Assembly (NCBI GenBank): GCA_011799875.1
Contig: CM022302.1
Span: forward strand, 324,801,114 to 324,865,113
Direction of reading: 5' to 3'
DNA from: Thinopyrum elongatum
Lineage: Eukaryota; Streptophyta; Magnoliopsida; Poales; Poaceae
Length of the DNA: 64,000 nt
A model generated the notes under the pieces. That model saw only the letters and a list, made by a program, of their open reading frames with translations. It was not told where the DNA came from and ran no database searches. The position numbers were made by a program, and so were the translations under genes. Shown here piece after piece: positions 55,103 through 64,000 of this stretch; the first letter of the stretch is position 1, and the number at the start of each line of letters is the position of its first letter.

Positions 55103-56378
55103 TGATCTACAACATAATTTTTCAAAGACAATTTAGACTATGTTCATGATAATTGATTCAGTTAATCAAATTACTAGTGAACTCCCTCTTAAAACAACAT
55201 CCCTCAAGTTGTCTAAGTGTTTACATGATCCAAATCAACTACCCATGTCCGATCATCACGTGAGATGGGGTCATCATCAATGGTGAACATCTCCATGTTG
55301 ATCATATCAACTATATGACTCATGTTTGACCTTCCGATCCTCCATGTTCTGAGGCCATGTCTATACATGCTAGGTTCATCAAGTTTAACCCAAGTATTCC
55401 GCAGGTGTAAAACTGGCTTACACCGTTGTATGCGAACATAGAGTCTATGACATCAGATCATCACGAGGTGCTTCAAAATGAGGAACTTTTGCAACGGTGC
55501 ATACTTAGGGAGAACACATTTTATCTTGAAATTAAGTGAAGGGATCATCTTATAATGCTACTGTCGTCCTAAGCAAAATAAGATGCATAAAAGATAAACA
55601 TCACATGCAATCAAAAATATGTGACATGATATGGCCATTATCATCTTGTGCTTTTGGTCTCCATATCCAAAGCACTGGCATGATATCCATCGTCACCGGC
55701 ATGACACCATGATCTCCATCATCGTGTCGTCACGTGGTTGTCTCGACAACTATTGCTTCTACAACTATTGCTAATGTATAGCGATAAAGTAAAGCAATTA
55801 CATGGCGTTTAATAATTGACACTTAGGTCAAACAATAAATTAAAGACAACCCTATGGCTCCTGCCGGTTGTCGTACTCATCAACATGCAAGTCGTGAACA
55901 TATTACAAAACATGATCATCTCATACATCAACATATATCACATCAAGTTTTGGCCATACCACATCACAACATGCCCTGCAAAAACAAGTTAGACGTCCTC
56001 TACTTTGTTGCTGCAAATTTTGCGTGGCTACTAGGGCAAACTATAAGAACCGTTCTTATCTACGCAAAACCACAATGGTGATATACAAGTTGCCTTTTAA
56101 CCTCCTACAAGGACTGCCGTTGTCAAATCAAATTCAACTAAGGTGGGAGAGACAGACACCCACAAAGCCACTTTTATGCAATACAAGTTGCACGTCAAAC
56201 GGTGGAACCGGTCTCTTGTGCATGGACAAGTAAGGTTGGTCCGAACCGCTTCATCCCACAATACCGCCGAATCCAAATAAGACAAAGGAAGTAAGCAATT
56301 TGAACATCAACGCCCACAACTTCTTTGTGTTCTACTCGTGCATAAACATCTACGCATAAACCTAGCTCAGGATGACAC
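55103..56378 (-). other. Leader of the BARE-1-type copia with primer-site region
   Basis: 1.28 kb with no supported gene. At its LTR side, 56361-56378 reads GTGTCATCCTGAGCTAGG on the minus strand, a diverged form of the primer region that follows the LTR in this family. Confidence 0.75.
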
Positions 56379-58114
56379 TAATGGGGAACGAAGCATGAAA
56401 ATCAAAAAAAAATCCTACGAAACACCCAAGATCCAATCTAGGAGATGCATAGCTACGAGAGGGGAGTGTGTCTACATACCTTTGTAGACCAAAAGCGTTA
56501 GCATCATAACGCGTTTCAAGTAGTCGTACTCTTCACGATCCAATCGCGATCCAATCCTATCTAGTGCCGAACAGACGGCACCTCCGAGATTAGCACGCGT
56601 TCAGCTTGATGGTCTCCTCTCCTTCTTGATGCAGCAAGCGAGGGATATGAGGTAGATGAGATCAGAACTAGCACAGCGGTATGGTGGTGGTGGCAGCAGC
56701 GGAATTCTGGCAGGGCTTCGCCAAGCGTGTACCGGAGGGACGTGGGAGGAATAGGGAGCAGGAATGGGCTAGGGTGAAGGAGTGGCTGCCCCCATGCGCC
56801 TCCCCCATCTATATATAGGCTAGGGGGCTGGGGAGGGCATCCAAAACCCATCTAGGGCCGGCCACAAGGTTGAAATCCCTTTAAACTTGGAGATAACATC
56901 GTATCTCTAGATTCAACCCTTTAAATTTAGTGATAAGACCTTATCTCTAGATTTAAACAACATGTGCATTGGGGATTGGGGCGGCCAGCCTATGTAGGCT
57001 GTAGCCCCACCCCTCAGTCCATGTGGGTCCTTCCTAGGTTGTTGGGCCCCATGGTGGAACCCCCGGAACCATCTAAACCTTCCTGGTACAATACCGAAAA
57101 AACCAAACTTTTTTCGGAACCCAAAATATGACTTCCCATATATAAATCTTTACCTTCGGACCATTCTGGAGCTCCTCATGATATGCCGGATCCCATCCAG
57201 GACTCCGAACAACCTTCGGACTTTCTGCTATTAATATCTCAATACTACCCTAGCGCTATCGAACGTTAAGCGTGTGACCCTACGGGTTCGGAACATGCAG
57301 ACATGACCGAGAGTCCTCTCCGGTCAATAACCAATAGCGGGACCAGGATGCCCATATTGATTCCTACATATTCAACGAAGATCTTTATCTGTTGAACCAC
57401 GATGTCAAGGATTCAGTCAATGTTGTATGCAATTCCCTTTGTCCGGCGATATGTTACTTGCCCGAGATTCGATCATCGGTATCTCCATACCTAGTTCAAT
57501 CTCGTTACCAGCAAGTCTCTTTACTCGTTTTGTAATACAAGATCTTGTGACTAAACTCATTAGTCACATGAAGCTTCTTATGATGTTGTATTACCGAGAG
57601 GGCCCAGAAATATCTCTTGCATCACACAGAGCAACAAATCCCAGTCTCGATCCATGCAACCCAATAGACACGTTCGGAGATACCTATAGAGCACCTTTAT
57701 GATCACCCAGAAACAAAGTGATGTTTGATAGCACACAGGGCATTCCTCCGGTATCCGAGAGTAGCATGATCTCATGGTCGAAGGAACAAATACTTGACAT
57801 GAAGAAAGCTATAGCAAATAACTAAACGATCTGATGCTAAGCTTACGGTTGGGTCTATCCATCACATCATTCTCCTAATGATGTGATCCCGTTATCAAAT
57901 GACAACTCATGTCTATGGTTAGGAAACCATAACCATCTTTGATCAACGAGCTAGTCTAGTAGAGGCTTACTAGGGACATGGTGTAGTTTATGTATTCACA
58001 CATGTATTTAAGTTTTCGGTCAATACAATTCTAGCATGAATAATACACATTTATCATGAATGGGAAATATGATAATAACCAATTTATTATTGCCTCTAGG
58101 GCATATTTTCAACA
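56379..58114 (-). repeat. 5' LTR of the BARE-1/Angela-type copia
   Basis: About 1736 bp on the minus strand, from TGTTGAAAATATGCCC (58114) to CCCCATTA (56379, where TTGGGGAACA-type ends have decayed). A TATA box (CTATATATAGATG, minus strand) lies at about 56806-56820. The length agrees with the family's usual 1.7-1.8 kb. Confidence 0.9.
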
Positions 58115-59812
58115 ACATGGTCGACACACCCTAGGATCCCCCAAACGCTGACACCCTTGTAGGCGACCAAAAGGTACCGGCGGGGGCAAGAGCCAGACTA
58201 ACAACACGGGGGCCATAGATGACGGATCCACTTTAGATAACACCGATGACCAAGGCAATGATAACGACGCCACGCCGGCTCAGGTTAACGGCCCTACAGG
58301 GATGTCGGATAATGAGAATCCCAAAGATCTCGAGGACGGGGAGGATAGTAATTACCTTCCTAAGTCCAAGGAGGATGTCATCCTCGGACCCAAGGACTTT
58401 ATAGTCCCTGAGGTCCCATACGAGCAGGAAAGATTTCGGCGGTGCCTCATTGCAACCGCCCACAGAATGAAGAAAAAATAGTAGTAGCTTCAAGCTGATA
58501 AAAACGCACTAAACGACAAGTGGGTAGAGATCCTTGCAGTCGAGCAAGACCTCGAGTTGCGATGCAAAGGCAAAGATAAATCCTACCCACCTCGGCGTCT
58601 ACTTCCAGAATTAAATGACGAAGTCACCAAAATAGTGTCATTCAAGCACGACCGAGATGATCAACCTGATCGTCCTCCTCCGGGACAGGACAGGCCAGCA
58701 CGGGGAAATTAAAAAAAACTCACAATACCTCGCCGTGAAGGCAAGGATCTGGTCCAATACCCTGAGTAGTACGATTTGTGACAGCAGCTAGACGCAAATT
58801 CAGTTCCAGCATGATCCATTTATGGATCACGAGGGCATGCGCCTATTGGACAAGTCGGCTAAGAGGCCTGGCTAGACAGGCATGGTAGGGCTCGAGAGCA
58901 AGCATATAACCGGATGCCAATCGATATCCGGCATGAAGCGGCTCATTTTCGAGGGTCTGCACACCCAATATGCTTTACAGATAAGGTCATGGAACATCAG
59001 TTCCTCGAAGGGTTTAAACCCATAAAGATTGAAGCATACGACAGAACTACCGACTGGGCTATGTGGTTCCTTCTCCACATTCATATGGCACGGGGAGATT
59101 ATCTCCACGCCATCAAGTACCTTCTACTAAAGCTCAAGGATCAGCAAGGCACTGACTCGAAGCGTGCCCGAGAACTCTATTGGGAGCTGGGAGCAGCTCG
59201 AGGATGCCTTTAGGGCAAACTTCCAGGGCACATATGTTCGGGCTCCGGATGCCGATGACCTTAGCCACATTATTCAGCCAGCCTGGCAAATATGCTAGGA
59301 AGTTCTGGAATCGGTTCTTGACTAAAAAGAACCATATAGCCGACTGTCCTGACGCAGAAGCGATCGCCGCTTTCCGGCATAGTATCCGAGACGAGTGGCT
59401 GGCGCGAAAACTCGGACAAGATAAGCCGAGAACCATGGTGGCCCTTACCTCTTTAATGACCTGCTTATGCATGCGCGAGGACAGCTTGTTGGCTTGTAGC
59501 ACTCCGGAAGCGAGGCCGGCACCTCGGAGGTGTGGGATGGCAACGACAAGCCTAGGCGCAACAAAAACAAGCGATGGCATAAAAAATAGTGGTAGTGACA
59601 TCGATGACGCAGCGGTCAACGCTGGGTTGAGCAATCCAAGGACTTGCCAGAAAAAGATGCCCTTTAAAGGGAACAGGGACGATCCTACTACGCTTGATAA
59701 AATCCTCGACAAGCCTTGTCAAATTCACGGCACTTTAGATAAGCCTGCAAATCATACAAACCGACAATGCTGGGTTATCAAGCAGGCCGGAAAGATTGCA
59801 GTCTAAAGCCAA
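58115..59812 (+). pseudogene. Plus-strand Tat-type gypsy gag fragment (Fatima-like)
   Basis: It begins at the copia LTR and is in several frames. An acidic N-terminal part (58200-58480) is followed by Gag pieces: FLEGFKPIKIEAYDRTTDW (about 58990), IHMARGDYLHAIKYL, FWNRFLTKKNHIADCPD (about 59300), RDEWLARKLGQDKP and LDKPCQIHGTL...CWVIKQAGK, ending near 59806. The last piece is homologous to LLDKPCPIHPV...CWVVRQVAK in the Fatima-like gag at 31819-33915, but on the opposite strand. It stops at 59812, where CACTA tail sequence starts with no element terminus. Confidence 0.8.
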
Positions 59813-60137
59813 GGCACGTATCACACACAGTTCATATGTTGGCCCGTGTGCCTTACATATTGTTTCCCAAACGGTTCATTATGACACACCGTTTGGTTTC
59901 ACTGCATCATTAGAAACGTTTAATCACCGATCCCACACATGCGAAAGAATTTAGTGTGTGTTGCATCGCACATGATTACATTTTGCAAGGCCTCTGGATC
60001 ATGGCTCCATATCCCCGGCGGTTTCTGGGTTGTGTGGGAAGGACCCCCCTATCGCCCACACTCACTTGGCGACGGTTCCAATTGCCGTCACGGAAAGGGG
60101 TTAAAAACCGTTTGTATAGCACCTCGCTGTACCAGTG
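59813..60137 (+). mobile_element. CACTA right terminus, second copy
   Basis: It carries subterminal CACACG/AACCG motifs and ends GTACCAGTG at 60137, as at 49389. It differs from copy 1 by only a few transitions (for example ATTGCC to ATCGCC at 60053). The rest of the transposon is absent on the left. Confidence 0.9.
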
Positions 60138-61207
60138 TTTTTCTTTGTGAGCTCGTTGAGCGGTGTTGTGATGGTACTAAAATCCTTCATGAACCGGCGG
60201 TAGAACCCAGCAAGTCCGAGAAAACTTCGTACGTGTGTGACCGAGTTAGGGGTCGGCCAACTCTGGATCCCTTCAATCTTGGCTTTATCAACTTTGATTC
60301 CATCCGTTATCACAACATAGCCAAGAAAAGCGACTCGATCCATGCAAAAAGTGCACTTCTCGATATTTACCAAATAAACGTGCATCACCCAGAGTGGAAA
60401 AAACAGCACGCAAATGGTCTAAGTGTTCCTCTAGTGACTTACTATAAATCAGAATATCATCGAAGTATACTACCACAAATCGTCCAATGAAAGCTCGCAA
60501 AACTTCATTCATTAGTCTCATAAAAGTACTAGGTGCATTAGTCAATCCAAAAGGAATAACTAACCATTCATATAAACCAAATTTAGTTTTGAAAGCAGTT
60601 TTCCATTCATCGCCTAGTTTCATATGAATTTGATGGTAGCCACTACGCAAGTCCACTTTAGAAAACACAACAGAGCCACTGAGTTCATCAATCATGTCAT
60701 CTAATCTAGTAATAGGATGATGATATCAAATTTAATATTATTGATGGCTCTACAATCAACACACATACTTGAACTACCGTCCTTTTTAGGACCAAGTAAA
60801 ATGGGTACAACACATGGACTATGTGATTCACGAATGTAACCTTTATCGAGTAGTTCTTGGACTTGTCATTGAATATCCTTGGTCTCCTCTGGATTAGTCC
60901 GATACGGCGCACCATTGGGTAGTGAGGCACTAGGTATCAAGTCAATTTGGTGTTCAATTCCTCTCATAGGTGGCAGCCCCGGTGGTACTTCCTTTGGGAA
61001 AACATCATGAAACTCCTGCAAAAGGTTAGCGACAACAGGAGGCAAAGAAGGAGGCATATCCTCAAATGAAAAAAAAACTTCTTTGCAAATAAGAGCATAA
61101 TATTCATCAGTTTGAGCATCTAAGTCAAAAATTTCAGCTCGTGTAGCTAAGAAAGAAACACCTTTCAATTTAATTTCTTTAGATGTGCTAGGATCAGATT
61201 TGTGCAT
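60138..61207 (-). pseudogene. Chromovirus-like RT, second copy
   Basis: The same truncated RT as copy 1, with the YFDD active site at about 60457-60468. Here the A-run at 61069-61077 has nine A's, and the linker frame MHKSDPSTSKEI...VFFSFEDMPPSLPP is open across it. Copy 1 has eight A's and a frameshift. The other breaks (near 60350 and 60700) are shared. Confidence 0.9.
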
Positions 61208-61311
61208 CTTATGAAATTGTTCTAACTCATCAACGACTTTTTGATTTTCAGATTTGATACGCTCGGTATTTGTGTTTCTACTAGCCTTAGAGAGATCATC
61301 TTTAAAATTTG

Positions 61312-61782
61312 CTAAGGAGACATAGGGTGTAGAATGATTTTCTTTCCTTTATGTGTGAGAATGTACTGATTAGTTCTACCATCATGTAAACATTGTTTAT
61401 CATACTGCCATGGCCTTCCTAGTAACATAGAACAAGCTTGCATAGGCACAATATCGCAGTTAATAGTATCATGGTATGAACCTAAAGAAAAAGGAACTCT
61501 CACCACGTGTGTTACCTTTACTTTTCCACCATCATTAAACCATTGAATGTAGTAAGGATGTGGATGTTGTCGGGAAGGTAGGGAGAGCTTCTCCACCAAG
61601 TCAATGCTTGCTAAATTGGTACAACTCCCTCCATCAATGATTGTGCGAACTGAACGATCTTTGACGACTCCTTTGATGTGGAAGAGGTTGTGACGTTGAT
61701 CCTTCTTTGCTTTGACAATCTTAGCACTAAAGACATGATGTGATGTGAGACTCATGTACTTATCGGTGTCTTCGGCGATCAC
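61312..61782 (-). pseudogene. Chromovirus-like protease, second copy
   Basis: 156 codons with the same DGGSCTNL active site as copy 1. One difference was noted: KVKVTHVVRV here against KVKVIHVVRV in copy 1 (about 61510). It shares the TAG after LHPMSP. Confidence 0.88.
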
Positions 61783-61794
61783 ATGTTCTTCTTC

Positions 61795-63187
61795 TTACAT
61801 CGGTCTTGTGTCATCGTCTTCATGTGCAACGAGTAAGGTATATGCGTCTTCATCAAAATAACTAGCGGAGTCATACTCGCCGTCTTCATGAATGATCAAT
61901 ACACGCTTATTAGGACACTCCTTCCTGACATGGCCAAATCCCTTACAAGTGTGGCACTGGATATCCTTTCTTATTTTGGAGGAAACAGACGATGATGATG
62001 AACTTTTTGTTGGAGTTGGTGTAGTAGTTTTCATTGGTGCCGAAGGGTGTGATGCTGAAGTTGATGAAGTAGGCACGGGCGAGAGGTTGCAGGTGTTGTT
62101 GTAGAGGTGCGAGTGGACAGGGCCAGAGGGGTGCATGGCACCCTGGAAGTACGACCTGCAAAAAATTAGAACACATTCTCGAACGACCCTGCACTTCATG
62201 TTCAGCATGTATAGCAAGATGGAATAAACGGGTCATTGAATTATAATACTTATAAGCAAGTATGTCATAAATTTCTCTATTCAATCCACCCAAGAACCTA
62301 GCCATAGAGGCTTCCTCTGTCTCAACTAAACCACAACGTAACATGCCCATTTGCAATTCTTAGTAATAGTCTTCCACAGATTTAGATCCTTGGTTCAAGC
62401 GTTGTAGTTTATTTAGCAAGTCACGTTCATAATATCCAGGAACAAAACAGTGACGAATTATTAATTTCAAAGCTTCCCAAGTGGCAGGAATATTATTAGG
62501 ATATTTGTGACACTGTTCTCTCCACCAAACAAAAGCAAAATCACTAAACTCACTAGTTGCAGCCGTAACTCTTTTATCATCAGGAAAATCATGGCAAGCA
62601 AATTTTTTATCAACTAATAATTCCCAGTCAAGATAAACATCCGGATCATATTTCCCATCAAAAGGAGGCATGAAAAATTTAATTTTACCCAACGAGTTGT
62701 CATGGCTACGTACCTGAGGACTCTGGTGTCATCCCATACCTTGTTGATTATTGCGTAGTCGACAATGATCACAATCATTGTTATCATTAACTGCATCAGG
62801 ATCCTCGGAATCACCATCATAGTTGTCATCTTGGATGGCCTAATGCGGGTCGGCTATCTAGTTGGCATTGCGAGCATGGGGCTGGTCAACGACATCGGTG
62901 TATGAAAGAGGGTGGCTCGGGTCCCATGGGAGCACCCGACGAGCTCGTTTTAGACCTGTGTTGGTGGCTGGAAGTCGCAGAGCGGCGGCGGGGGCGGCGC
63001 CCAGACGGGCATCCTGGCCATCAAGACGTTTCATAATAGCTGCAAGTGTTTGAGTGAACATCTCATTGCTATCCTTGATTGACATGATACGCTTATCAAG
63101 TGCGCCCTCGAACGATGTGAACCGCTTGGTGTATGCAGGCACATCCTCCTCAAGTGTGCCACCGTGGCTTTCATGTTGTCTTGTCAC
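61795..63187 (-). pseudogene. Chromovirus-like gag, second copy
   Basis: As copy 1, but codon 62626-62624 is TGG (Trp) where copy 1 has TAG, so the capsid piece DPDVYLDWELLVDKKF is open over 110 codons (62692-62360). The zinc knuckle CHTCKGFGHVRKEC is present. Stops at about 62357 and 62217 are shared with copy 1, so it is still not a complete gene. Confidence 0.88.
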
Positions 63188-64000
63188 CTGCCATGGTTAG
63201 GATGGAACAAGAACAAAATCACAAGTATATTGCTCCTACAGTAACTATGATGAGACGGTGGAAAATGTCTCTCAACTCTCTAACAATTACCAAGCTCTTA
63301 CCAGTTCTTACCGTGCTGCAGTGGTTGTCGGCCGTTGGCGATGTCAAAAGTGATCAAAAGATTGATATAGAAATTACCAAGGGACCGAACAAGGTCCAAT
63401 ATAGGAAGTGGAGCTTGGTGAAGGTTTCCTCAAATCACAATATGTGGCACAATTAAGCAAAAAGTAATGCAGACTGAATAATTTCTCAAACTCCTAACTA
63501 GTGTTGGTAGTCGACTAGTAAGAGAGAAAACAATCTAAGCCTAGATACTGAAACAAGTGAGAGGAAACCGATGAAAAGGCAATAGCTCTAAGTAGCTAGA
63601 TATAAGTTAAGTAGAAACGTAGCATATGGCAACGAAGAGCAGAAGATGTGCAGCAATAACAATGTATATGCACGAAGTAAATGTTCTGAACAGCAAGAGA
63701 TATTTCAAAAGATGTGAACCGGCCCAAACTTTGCAAAAAAAAATCTTTTGCTCCTTTTTTTTGGCTTTTCTCTTTTTTTGTTTTTTAAGCCGGTTATTAG
63801 CGTGTATACACAAGATGATGCGGACACAAGTTGTGTCCAAAACAAAAGAAACGTGCGTCCAACTCCTACGAAAGCTAGCAAAGGAAACAAAGCTGGGAAA
63901 CTTTATGAGCGAGATGTAATGGCTAGTGGACAAGTTCCTACTAGAGCTACCTAGACGTGCTTCGGATGTTCAGATTAGCCGGTATGAGTGCACAAGAGAA
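63188..64000 (-). other. Leader of the chromovirus-like gypsy, second copy
   Basis: Matches 52439-53251 with no difference that I noticed. No gene. It is cut by the window end before the primer site and LTR. Confidence 0.8.

Larger units (their letters stand above)
54731..58114 (-). mobile_element. BARE-1/Angela/WIS-type copia, 5' part only
   Basis: Minus strand: 5' LTR (58114-56379), primer-site region, leader (56378-55103), and gag up to about residue 120, then an abrupt join to gypsy integrase sequence at about 54731. The LTR start TGTTGAAAATATGCCC and its length mark this most abundant Triticeae copia group. Protease, integrase, RT and the 3' LTR are missing. Confidence 0.9.
59813..64000. 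repeat. Second copy of the segmental duplication (continues past the window)
   Basis: The partner of 49065-53251. It begins inside CACTA sequence 325 bases before the CACTA terminus and runs to the window end in full register. Together with 49065-59812 it implies a tandem unit of 10,748 bp. Confidence 0.93.

Noticed and set aside
56561..56851. A 96-codon minus-strand frame in the copia LTR as a gene
   Set aside because: It overlaps the LTR TATA box and leader, is Pro/Ser-rich, and has no homology cue; it is LTR sequence.
59813..60137. An independent second CACTA insertion
   Set aside because: Identity with copy 1 continues through the terminus into 3.9 kb of the same gypsy remnant, so the whole locus was copied.

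Overview
The window is plant nuclear DNA of the kind that fills grass genomes, most likely Triticeae (wheat, Aegilops, barley or relatives). The evidence is a BARE-1/Angela/WIS-type copia LTR (terminal TGTTGAAAATATGCCCTAG on the minus strand, about 1.74 kb), a Fatima-like gypsy LTR (TGTCGGTGTCAAAACCGGC), a Sirevirus-type copia, a TNP2-type CACTA transposon and several small foldback elements, nested in one another. No prokaryotic features, rRNA or tRNA genes were seen. Nearly everything is mobile-element sequence. The one convincing non-transposon gene is a small three-exon GRF zinc-finger gene at 34641-35385 on the minus strand.

Layout. (1) 1-1673 and 14609-17395 are the two halves of a plus-strand Ty3/gypsy element of the Tat type (pol end, antisense region, polypurine tract, 3' LTR). 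It is split by (2) a complete minus-strand Tat-type gypsy element, 1674-14608, with two LTRs, primer site, gag, pol and a multi-exon antisense gene, flanked by the 5-bp target duplication CCCGG. (3) 17463-24199 is a Sirevirus-like copia (LTR, gag, protease, integrase, most of RT), cut off at its 3' end by (4) a minus-strand Fatima-like Tat gypsy element, 24200-34401, again with both LTRs and an antisense gene. (5) 34402-35510 holds the GRF zinc-finger gene. (6) About 35511-49389 is a CACTA transposon with a TNP2 transposase (three in-frame stops), a higher-order tandem repeat block invaded by MITEs, and a second gene with a plant-transposase domain, a 13-copy decapeptide repeat and a Ulp1-like peptidase. 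(7) 49390-54735 is minus-strand chromovirus-like gypsy sequence (RT, protease, gag, primer site, one LTR, then an integrase tail on the far side of that LTR). (8) 54731-58114 is the 5' part of a BARE-1/Angela-type copia. (9) 58115-59812 is a plus-strand Tat-type gag fragment. (10) 59813-64000 repeats 49065-53251 almost base for base, so 49065-59812 looks like the first unit of a 10.75-kb tandem duplication running off the window.

The genes do not form a host pathway. The retrotransposon genes are copies of the usual gag/protease/RT/RNase H/integrase replication machinery, nearly all broken by stop codons and frameshifts. The antisense genes in the Tat elements are convergent with pol, have TATA-like boxes and recognisable introns, and encode a conserved N-terminal domain followed by coiled coils; their role is unknown. 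All coordinates, splice sites, divergences and ages were read by eye; no alignment or database search was run.
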